Source: Monosiga brevicollis MX1 (lineage: Eukaryota > Opisthokonta > Choanoflagellata > Craspedida > Salpingoecidae). From it: a stretch of DNA of 27,639 bases. Positions 10,801 through 20,300 of this stretch are shown piece after piece (the first letter of the stretch is position 1; every line of letters begins with the position of its first letter). The stretch covers positions 427,638 to 455,276 of the forward strand of contig NW_001865052.1 of the NCBI RefSeq assembly GCF_000002865.3. The letters are read 5' to 3'. A program made the position numbers and the translations under genes. A model generated the notes under the pieces. The model ran no database searches, had not been told where the DNA came from, and saw nothing but the letters and a program-made list of their open reading frames with translations.

Positions 10801-13784
10801 TCGGCGCCAGCGCTTCCTGCATCAAGCTGAGAAGGTAGGGTGCGAGACCATCGCCATTCATGTCCAGCAAGGCTTGATAGAGATGCTCTGCACATGGCTA
10901 CACGCGTGGGGCAGCAGTCCAACGTTGAACCGTGCAGTCACCTAACATGCCAGTCGATAGATGTGCAGGAAACTTGATACCTTCATGACGTAGCGCCAGC
11001 CATCGCCAATATCCTCGGTGGCAAACAGCTCAGGATCTGTCTCCCATTGCTCACGTTCCTATGACGTAGCGGGAGGTTGATCAACACAGCTTTGAGCCTG
11101 AGCGTTGAGTCTTTGAGATGGTTCGCGACCGCCAAGAGCCGTTGGCAGTCAGATGAACGCACCTCAGTAGATGTGGGTAAGTAGTTTTGAATCAACAGCA
11201 AGAGAAGCTGCTCTTGCTTCTGTCAGGCATGAATGGCAAACAGAAGAATGCCGTCGAGCTATGAGCATGCACAAGAGGAGAAGAATGTTTGCGACCGCAT
11301 GCGACTGATGCAGCTCAACGAACGTTGTAGTCCAAGGCCGACTGGAGCGCAAGTGCAGCTTCGGACTGCACTTCTTTGCGTGGCTCAATCTGGTAATCGG
11401 GTGCCTTGATGATGTCGCGCAACTGGATCAAGAACCCGATCAGGCGCATAACACAGATGTAAGCTCAGAGAAAGACATTCAAAACTCTTGCTGAAGCCTT
11501 CAAGGAAAGTTGTGGTCATACCAAGAGCATGGCGGTCGTTAAAAACTTGGAGGATAAAGGGTGGCCTGCGTGCATGGGAGAGCGAGAAAGAAAGAGGGAA
11601 AAAGACAGGCAGATAGACAAGGCAGAGATGGAGGAAGAAGCGACAGGTGAGTATGCCCAGAGAGTCGGGTGTTGCAAAGCGGGAATTCAGGAGGGCTTTG
11701 ATGACCTACGCGCATCGGCCGGCGGGAAGATACGTGCACCGTAAAAGTCGACGATGACGCTAAGGTGACGAGCAAATTGTGTGGGATGATATGTGTGTGC
11801 TGCATTGACCTATGTGGTGTCAGCAGAAAGAAAAAAGACACAGACAAAATTCATTGAGTGCTTTACGCTTGACATCAATATGGCGGGTGGGGGGTTGCGA
11901 GAGAGGAGTCGTGCAAGCGAGCCGAGACCGTTTTGTGAACAAGAATGCAAAACTTGGTGAGAAGTTCGCCCAAGGGATCGGCATCTGGATCCTCCAGCGC
12001 AAAGTCTGTGTCAAATTGAAGAAAGGGAAGGCCATTTCGAAGCGCAAAGGTATGTGCCACATCAGTCGAGGGGCAAGACCGCCAGATGAACAAATAGTCT
12101 GAACCCTCGGCTTGTGTTTTGGGCTAAGACATAGTCAGCCAAACGTACAAAAGTCGAGAAAGGATGACTCGTGCTGCAAGAGCCGCTCCAACAGCCCGAG
12201 GGCGTCAACTTGGGCAGCAAAATCCTAGGTCAAGTGGCCAGGTTGTTTTTTTGGTTGGTACAATGCATTTGAATTGGCGCCGTCGCGAGATGCGCGGGGA
12301 AGAGCCCAAAAGTTGGCAAACCTGAACGCCCCAGGCAACAAACTGCCGGATGGTTTTGAGGAGGAGACGGGCAAAAGTCAAAGCCTGAAGATTGAGAGCT
12401 CCTGGGCTGCCCGCACGCAATTGTTCCTGAAAAAAGGAAAAGAAAAACGGAGACACCACAATCTCGATTATTAAAAGCGCTCTTGATAGCACAAGCAGGT
12501 GTGCAAGTTTGGCAGTGGAACAATCGGTCGCACACCTCAACAATGCGAGTATAAGTTGAGAATAGAAAGGGCAGCAGCTGCTCAGCCAGCTATTGCACGG
12601 TGTGCCAATTGAGATATAATCAAGGTAAGGTCCAAGGCGCCAGAGCATATAAGGCAAGAAGAACAAGCTATCACGCATGGATCCATGCAAATGGAAGCGT
12701 GGTGGGAGCAAGGAGGTGTGGACTATACCGACCAACCTGAGCAAACGCTTTGCGTTGAGGAGGTAGGCGGCGGGAGGCGAGTGCTGGAACGGCAACGCAG
12801 GGCCGTGGCATGATGAGAAATTCAAGCTCCACCAAGACAGTCGGCTTATGGACGCTCTTGGCTTGTTCAAGAGTCAATCAGAATTGGTGTAGGATCTCCT
12901 CACCTTTTTCCACACGATACAGAAACAGCAAGCTGCGCTGTTGTACAAGAGGGTCACTGGACTGGACCAGCTGTTGATGGGCCCCACAATCATATGCAAG
13001 TGAGTCGAGAGGCCAAGGTCAAGCCAGTGTGGGCCGCTGGCAGCGCTGTCAATCGCTGGTATCTGCAAGACTCTCGGGCCATCTCGACAATCATCTGTAC
13101 CTCGATGAGGAGAGGGATCAGCTCGGGCCACTGTTGTGGGGCATCAATACGGGCGATGCGGCCAACCAATTGGGCCGACATGACGGCAATGCCTTCGTGA
13201 GGCTCACGCAAGAGGTTGAGCAGCTCACCACGCACATAGGCGCGTTCATCAGCAGGGATGGCGCTGTGGTCACAGAGAGAGAGACATTGGGTGGTGCAAG
13301 GGGGGGCAATGTATTAGGGCAAGCAAGGCCAAGACGAAAGGTAATGAAGATGCGAGCAAGCACTATGAGATTAAAGGCCTGTTCAATCGCTTACTCGGGA
13401 GCCATGGGTCGCCAGAAGCGCTCCACATTGTTCTTGAGCACGATGGCGGCTGTGTACCGCTGCTCCGTTTGGACGTTCGCGTTGGGCTGACACAAGATAT
13501 CCTAGCGGGAAGCGATCGAGTGAGTTGAGAAAAACGGAAAAGCAAGCAGCGATGGGGACGTGGTGGCTTCAACAACCACCGCTGCCAAAGAACCGGCTTG
13601 ACTGCAGTATCGACAACTCAATCTCGGGGCAGCCCTGTGCAAAGGAACGGGCACGTACGGCAAGAGCGGCATGAAAGCCCGCCTTGACCTCCCATTCGCG
13701 CAGTTGGGATTGTGCGTGCAGTTGCAGTTCCTTATTGGGACTGCCAGCCTGCAGCAGGCAGGCCACCACTTGATCACGATCCAT
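7879..13784 (-). CDS. IPO11: Importin-11 (karyopherin-beta, HEAT repeats)
   Basis: A long intron-rich gene on the minus strand. The first exons join in phase: 13659-13784, 13395-13501, 13101-13263, 12904-12970, 12737-12783, 12536-12589, 12322-12426 and 12149-12224. They give MDRDQVVACLLQAG, VLKNNVERFWRPMAP, IARIDAPQQWPELIPLLIE (the importin-beta N-terminal signature) and LASRRLPPQRKAFAQ, each lining up with human IPO11. Later landmarks are MKDAVYNAVAL (about 10770), RLTACATLKEFAQDVGFAEE (about 10300), ASVKIHVLACITEVVYRMQD (about 10140), ALVEYLPVLWQQSQDH (about 9980) and GGHVYLLDDVVILWWVLL (about 9700). The last exon ends at 7879 and matches the family C-terminus. IPO11 imports cargo such as ubiquitin-conjugating enzymes and ribosomal protein L12 in a Ran-GTP-dependent way. 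Exons between about 12140 and 10800 are only partly resolved. Nothing suggests a pseudogene. Confidence 0.93.
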
Positions 13785-14165
13785 TCCCAGGCTTGCTATC
13801 CAGGCGCCCTCTGGTCTCGCGAGGTGACGCTGCCCTTTTTCTCTCGTTCACTGACTCAATCACGAGCACGAGTGTGTGTGTGTGTGTGTGTGTGTGTGAG
13901 TGAAAGGCACTCAAAAAAAAAAAAAAATTGCTGTGAGAAGATTCGAGCCTAAAAAATCTGACATTGTCACGTTGCAATACATCTGCTTTTGAGACAGAGA
14001 CAGAAATGAGAGAGGAGACAGAGACAGAAATGAAGAGCAAAGACACAAAGGAGAGACAGAGAGAGAGGCAGCAATTTGTTGTTTCGCGAATTGATCGTTG
14101 CTGGAGGCCTTTCTCGTGTCGTGCTCTGCATCTCTCATCTCTCAGGCCACATCGCAGCAGCAAGG
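13785..14165. promoter_or_regulatory. Head-to-head promoter interval, importin-11 / tandem GST-N gene
   Basis: A 381-bp interval lies between the two divergent starts. It holds a GT run (about 13873-13898), an A run (about 13914-13927) and a tandem duplication of the 19-base unit GAGACAGAGACAGAAATGA at 13991 and 14015. No canonical TATA box is visible. It must contain the promoters and 5' leaders of both genes. Confidence 0.6.
13873..13898. repeat. Short (GT)n microsatellite
   Basis: About 13 GT units inside the shared upstream region of importin-11 and the tandem GST-N gene, followed by a run of about 14 A residues at about 13914-13927. Confidence 0.9.
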
Positions 14166-15811
14166 ATGGCGGCGGGCCAGGTGGTGCTGCTGACTCTGGC
14201 GGCTTGGATAACATACTGGATTGGCTTGTATCAACGAGCACTGCAATGGATATGCAGTCGGTATGGTGCTTGGCTTGTGGATCAAAGTTGGGACTTTGGG
14301 GTTCATCCGTTTGGATGATAATCATAAACTCTGACGCCAGCACCTCGCGCCGGCATCGTGCAGGTCACGGATCTGTGATCACTACTACAATTTAATTGGT
14401 TGCTGGTGTGCAGCCTTGGCCAGACTGGGCGTGGGCAGCACCATGGCTGGTGGCACGCCCCTCAGCCCCCAAGAGCCGCTCATTCTCTATGAATATGAAG
14501 GTATCACAGACTAACCTGCTGCCTTTCCAGGCAGCGGAGCGCCACCCTTCTCGCTCCTCACTTTGGGTGCGTACAACGCAACAATTTAGGCTGCCCCTAC
14601 TGCTTACGAGTCCGTGAAGCCATTTCGGTTTTGAACCTGGACGTCATCATATACCCTTGCCCTCGGGAGACCCTGCGTCAGAACAACTTTTGTCGCGACT
14701 CGCGCTTTCGAGCCGTGGTCGAGCGCAAGGCGGGCCAAATTCAATTCCCTTTCCTCATTGACCCCAACAGCAACGGCCAGGCGGCGCAGGGGTAAGGCAG
14801 CCCTGACATGCTGTTGAGCAAGCCCTGTTGTGCTGGTCGAGCTGTTGATTGATAGCCTTTGAACCATGATTGATTGGCCGACCGCCAGGATGCTCGACTC
14901 AACAGCTATCATTGAATACCTGTGGACCACCTACGGCGCCGACGCCTCCCCTCCCCTAAACTATCGGTAGGTTCAAAGACACGCTTTTCGTCACTGTACA
15001 CATGCATGTCAAGTCTTCAATCGTCCTCATCTCAGCACGCGGTGCCAAGCCTCGTGCATGCCAAGGTCCTGCAAGCTTTCTTTGGTATGCTGGACATTGC
15101 CTCGCGGCTGATCTGGCGGGCACTTCCGCAAAACGGGCTTCTACGCGCACCATCACGACAACCAACTCAGGCAAGTGGGACTGCTGCTTGGCTGCCTTGA
15201 CCGGCCAAGCTCTGCGGCGGATGGCAAGGTCGTGCGCATGTCGAGTTGCGAGTAGCAAGCTCAATTTTTCCGTCAAATATTGGGTTGATAGATGCTCGAG
15301 CTGTGGGGTCGCGAGGGCTCACCATATGTTCAACTTGTGCGCGAGGCGCTTTGTACCCTCGAGCTCCCATACCGTTACGTGACAGTCCCCTTTGGGGCCG
15401 AGGAGGTAAGCTCATCGAATTTGCTCCTGTGTTGGCTTGCTTGCTCAATGTGCGCTTTCCCTGCTTCCAATCGCCACCTCATGTTCGATTCACTGCTGAC
15501 ATCTCACACGCACAACATGACCTTTCTTTTCCATTCTCTCTCTCTCTCCCTCTCTCTTTCTCTTTCTGGGGGTGATTGATTCCCAGAAACGCGCAACGTA
15601 CCGCGCCATGTTTGGCCGCCACTTGCCGGAATGGCGGAAAAAAGCCAATCTTGTCATGATCCCGTTGCTACTGGACCCAAATACGGGTGCAGAGCTGGTC
15701 GAATCCCGCGAAATTCTGTCATATCTACGCAAGACGTATCAGGTGGGTGATCCACCTCGTGAGACGGTGGCAGACCTGCGCATCCCCACCAGCAAAAGCA
15801 AGCACAATTAA
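14166..15811 (+). CDS. Membrane-anchored tandem GST-N / glutaredoxin-like protein
   Basis: Seven exons join in phase: 14166-14265, 14414-14500, 14590-14791, 14889-14966, 15050-15170, 15292-15405 and 15587-15811, giving about 308 residues. An N-terminal hydrophobic stretch (VVLLTLAAWITYWIGLY) suggests a signal anchor. Two thioredoxin-fold GST N-terminal domains follow. The first has LYEYEGCPYCLRVREAI, with a CPYC redox motif, then YPCPRE and FPFLIDPN. The second has LELWGREGSPYVQLVREAL, where the cysteines are replaced, then IPLLLDPNTGAELVES. No GST C-terminal helical domain is seen. The order matches plant and algal proteins such as Arabidopsis At5g03880, whose biochemical role is unclear; a thiol-transfer or glutathione-linked role is inferred. 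Intron 5 (15171-15291) starts with GC, a GC-AG intron. The last exon is taken to read on to the first stop, so an extra 3' exon is possible. Confidence 0.88.
15532..15566. repeat. Pyrimidine (TC)n tract in an intron
   Basis: An imperfect TC-rich run in the sixth intron of the tandem GST-N gene, 20 bases before its 3' splice site. It may act as an extended polypyrimidine tract for splicing. Confidence 0.8.
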
Positions 15812-15972
15812 TGTCTGCGTCTCTATCGAATTGATTGCCAAGCATCTCTGTGTTGTACTCCCGACAAGAATCCACAATTGAGCGAGCACGCATCCTTTGT
15901 CATTCAGTCAATTTTTTCTTCTTGAAGGCAAGAGGGCGGGCAGGCAATTGGCGCCTGTGTACGCCGATTCGT

Positions 15973-16937
15973 TTATGCCAAGGGCATGCCTGAGGTTGAA
16001 TCCTTGGCCAGCAACCGGGAGCGGGCCGAGGCAATGCGCTTGAAAGCCTCTTCACTGCCGGGGGCGCGATTTTTGTCCGGGTGTACCATGGCCGCGAGGG
16101 TTTTGTACGCACGCATGACCTCGGCTCGTTGCGCGTCGGGCAGGAGCTGTAAGACCGCATAGTCGTCGTTTTTGGGGGCACGTAGGACAGTGTCTACTTG
16201 CTGCAGGTCTTCAGCACTAAATGTGGCTGTGACCTGCTCTGTGCGACCGTGGTAGACTTGTTGATAGACGGCCTCGATGAGCCAGGAAAAGAGCTCTTGG
16301 ACACCCTGGCCCGAGGCCGCGCTTGTTTCAAAATACCGGTAGCCTTGCTGTTCGGCCCACATCTGGGCCTCACCGGCCGGGACTTGGCGGGCCTGCTCTC
16401 GGTCATTCTGATGCCCGACAATGGCAACGACGGCCTGTGCCAACTCCGAGGAAGGGGCGTTGTGCCGGAGCTCAGTCAGCCACTCGTGCACCAGCGAATC
16501 AAAGGTGGCTCGCTTGGTGACATCAAAGAGCAACAAAACGCCTTGGGGAGCATCGTAGAACTCGCAGCGAACTTGCTCATAAGCACGGTCCCCAGACAGG
16601 TCATAGAGGCTCACACGAAGGTCGGCATCCTACACCACCCATGCATGCACTCGTGAACAGAACAATGCAAGGCTGCTTTGGCTAGAAAGGCCGACCAAGA
16701 AGGATGCGGAAAAGCTGGCGTCGAGCGCAGATACCATACCGTGCGCTGAACGGGCGCGACACCATAGTCGAGGCCCACCGTGGGAATATACTTGGACACA
16801 AAGCGCCGTTCACAGTAGCGCTTGATGAGACAGGACTTGCCGACGCCTGCATCGCCCAGAGTCAGGAGCTTCACGCGTTGGATCGGCCGCAGCGCCGGGA
16901 GCTGCGGCCGCTTGCGCGGCGCCTCAATTGACGCCAT
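15973..16937 (-). CDS. DNAJC27: DNAJC27/RBJ: Rab-like GTPase with C-terminal J domain
   Basis: Two exons, 16740-16937 and 15973-16629, join in phase across a 110-bp intron and give 284 residues, close to the 273 of human DNAJC27. The chosen ATG (MASIEAPRKRPQL) is the one nearest the conserved GTPase start; an upstream ATG would add 34 residues of unlike sequence. Visible motifs are GDAGVGKSCLIKRYCERRFV (P-loop), YIPTVGLDYGV (switch I), LYDLSGDRAYEQVR (switch II), FETSAASGQ (G5) and a C-terminal J domain with MVHPDKN, the intact HPD tripeptide, then APGSEEAFK. Two positions are odd: switch II lacks the Ras Gln61 equivalent, as in the RJL family, and G4 reads GHQND rather than NKxD. The absence of C-terminal cysteines means no prenylation, as in the family. 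In animals it is linked to MEK/ERK signalling; in protists its role is unknown. Confidence 0.95.
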
Positions 16938-17398
16938 GCGCTTCCGCCCGTTGCGACCATCAGGCAGACCAACCGCGGGCCCTGTGAAATCAAACCAGCT
17001 TCTGCGCCCTCCACCGACCACCGGCCCGACCCCATCCACCTCTCACCCCTGCACAAATTTTAAATTTACACACACATCTTGACGTTGTTGAAGTGGTTGG
17101 TAAGGCCTCAATACTTGCTGACAAATAACTCTGACATCATTCCACACAGCTTTTGTGTACATGTACATGTACATCCGGGATGTATGTGTGTATGTGCTTT
17201 TTTTTCGTTTTTTTTTTTTTTCGACACGGTACGTATGTCAGCGATGACCTATGTGCGGATGGAGGGGATCAGAGAGATCAGCGAGGACGTGATTTGCGGG
17301 GAGGGGCGCATGTTGGAGGAATGATCGGGACCTGACACACACACACACAGACAGAGCATTTTTTGAATCATTTGTAGGGCTGTTGCAACATCGGTACC
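16938..17398. promoter_or_regulatory. Head-to-head promoter interval, DNAJC27 / ABCA gene
   Basis: A 461-bp interval lies between the divergent starts. It contains an 18-base perfect palindrome at 17156-17173, a GTATGTGTGTATGTG run, two T tracts (about 17198-17222) and a short (CA)n at about 17336-17349. No TATA box is obvious. It should contain both promoters. Confidence 0.6.
17156..17173. promoter_or_regulatory. 18-bp perfect palindrome, possible factor site
   Basis: TGTACATGTACATGTACA reads identically on both strands and lies in the shared promoter interval of DNAJC27 and the ABCA gene. It is made of three overlapping TGTACA/GTACAT units. A dimeric DNA-binding protein could use it, but it could also be a small simple repeat. 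No factor is known to bind it. Confidence 0.45.
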
Positions 17399-20300
17399 AT
17401 GGCTGCGAGCAGTTGGTCGGCCCAGGCGCTGGCGCTCACCAAGAAAAATCTGCTGCTCCTGAAGCGCCGGAAACGACAAACCCTGGCTCAGGTTGGTATG
17501 CATAGCCTTGAATGGATGTCCTTTCGCTCCACGATCTCAAGCCAAGCCTTTGCATCTACTACCATGCTAATTTTCGGCCTGAAACAGCTTTTAATTCCAC
17601 TCTACATGGCGGGTGTGACCTGCCTCATCAATCTCGCCGTGACGGTACGGCCTTCCATCGGGCCCGGCACGAAACCGGTCAAGCCAAGGCTACACAAACC
17701 ATCACATGCCTGTTGCCTGCTGGCTTTTACACACACTGGCATCATGGCGTACACACCCCTAGACGTCGAAGCATCCTGCTGTCAATGACTTTACTCCCAT
17801 GCCAATGTTGCAAGAGCTCAACGTCGCCCCCAACCTAACTTTGGCCTACTTCCCCTTGAGGTAGGGCTATCCCTGTACCACTTTCTCTTGCCGCCACTTG
17901 AATCCTGCCGTGTCCACGTTGTGAAACTTGTCATGCCTGCACCTGGACGTTGCAATCCTACAAAATTATAGCGCTGCACAGCTGACGGATAAGGTCCAGC
18001 AACACCCTTATCTGACCGACCTCCAACTGACTGTGCGTGAGCGCGGCGTGCTGGCCTTGCCTGATGACGGCCCTTTTCTTCCACTGACTGATGTGTGATT
18101 CCATGTTTTGACGTTCTGGCTCACCTCGCCTCTCTCTGCACAGACGCAAGGCTTTGCCTCGAGCGATGCTTTTGAGTCTTGGTACCGTCAGAATTCAGAC
18201 GGCCTCTTCGCGGCCCTCGAGTACGTTCACTTTGCACAGCGCTTGCCAAAGTTTTCGGCGCCAGCTGAGCTCGTACACTTTTGCATGGCATCGCCTCGCT
18301 CACACGCCCTTGCTTTCTTTTTGATCTTGTGGCGGAGCGTAGCTTGAATCAAGCCTTGGACGCTCAGCACATTGAAATCTACATGAAGGTATGACTAGAC
18401 CTGCGCAATCAAGATTTGCATTCATTGTTGAGACCGTCCAACCAACGATCTGGCGTCAACTCCCATTGATAATCCAATTTTGTGCGCCGCGCCAAAACAA
18501 CCCATGTAGACCGGTCGCGGCATGGCCCATGTTCCCTCAGCCTCTCGCACATGGGACTCTCCGGCCAGTTGTCACAATCTCAGCCCAGACATGGAAGCGT
18601 GTGGATCGGGTTCGTCTACTTCGTGCAATAAAGAATGATAATCATAGCTCTTGTATTGCGATTTTTGCACTCTTCCAATTTGCTCGCACAAGCCAATGTT
18701 TTCGTAGCCGCTTGCAATCACCGAGTGTTCCCTCACGCGCCATTCGAGACTTTGTTAGACGGATATTTGGACACTGGTCTTTTGCAGCTGGAAGCCGCCT
18801 TATTCGAAGTGCTGCACAACATTACGGCCCCCGATCTCGCCAATATGACGATTGCCAAAATGCCCATCCTCGAGTTTGTGGTAAGATTCACGCTCTGGCC
18901 CATGCGTGCTACATCATGTCTCGTATCATCTGAGGCATGTGCAACGTAACCTGTATGTAGGACAACTCGAAAGCACAGGTCTACGCGCCCATAACGGTCA
19001 TTTTTTGCATCATGGCTACTAGTCCCTTAATTCAGTACCTAATGATCAACGTTGTCGCTGAAAAAGGTATCTCCTTTGGCCCGGCGTGCCATTGGCATGC
19101 TCAGCACTGATTCTTGACGAAAGAGTCATCCAAATGCTGATTACAAACGCCCGCTTCTTTCCATTTATTCATCTAAATGCCGATCTTCATAGAGCTGGGC
19201 ATCAGAAACGCGCTGCTCATTATGGGCATGCGCAAATCAGCCTACCTCGTCTCCTGGCTGGCCTCGTATTTTTTGCAAAACGCCGTTTCAATCGCTCTGC
19301 AGGTCAGAGCCATTGGATGCGTACACGCCCTGTCCGTTCTGAGACTGACACATCGCTTTCTGATGTCAACTTCTGCTTGCCCCTCGGTGCTCTACCGCTG
19401 GTGGTTCAACAGACGACGATTTTGTGTCTTGGCAACGTATTTAGCGCCTCGGCTTGGATTCCCGTCTTTTTGCTACTTTTTTGCTTTGCCAACTGCTTGG
19501 CTACCTTGGGCCTGGTATTTGCTCCCTTTTTCACAGACAAGCGAGTATGTAGAACTAGCCCAGTTCCGGTCAAGTCATGTTTTCCTGCCATATCATTGCT
19601 TTGCCTTGTACAGATCGCGATTGGCTTTTGCTCACGCGATTGCCATGCTGCATGCCATCCGCTCTGTGCCTCACCGTGGCCATGTGCGTGCGTTCATAAA
19701 AGGTTGCTGGAGCTGCGGGTAGTCTCGGCAACACCATCTTCTCCTTGATCATCTTTGGAGTTAAGAACGTCACCGTTCCAGGGACAAAGGTACTATTTGC
19801 TGTTTCGACTGGATGATCCTAGTTTCGGTTCACCTCATTCGCCGCCCGCCCTCATCAATCACTTCCATGTTTTTGTGCGAATGGTAGTGGGCCATATCTG
19901 TGCTTCCTCCCTGCGCCATCAGCTTGGGTCTGACGACGGCTCTCAATGAGGACCAATTGCACGGCCTCTCTGTATCCACCATGTCTCGTGGCGAGTTTTC
20001 TGTGGGCAGTGCCATTATAATGTGCGTCATTTCATGTTACGCACGTCAACATGCAAAAGCCTGTTTGAAGACCTATCCCTGCTGGAGGCTCGTCGCCAAT
20101 TGTGCCACTTTGCCTGCCGCACCAGAAGCTTTTGCTCAACACGATATGACTATGTAGGCTGATTTTGGACACTGTTTTCTACTTTGCGCTTGCCTACTAC
20201 TTGAACGAAATTGTGCCAGGCAATGGGCAACGCAAGCCCTGGAATTTCATGTGCGCGCCAGCCAGTGAGTGTTCTTACCACCCACATTAGTGTCGTGGCG

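Noticed and set aside
19086-19748. A 220-codon frame within the ABCA gene
   Set aside because: It reads across exons and introns of TMD1 in a non-coding frame; the membrane-segment sequence fits another frame of the same region.
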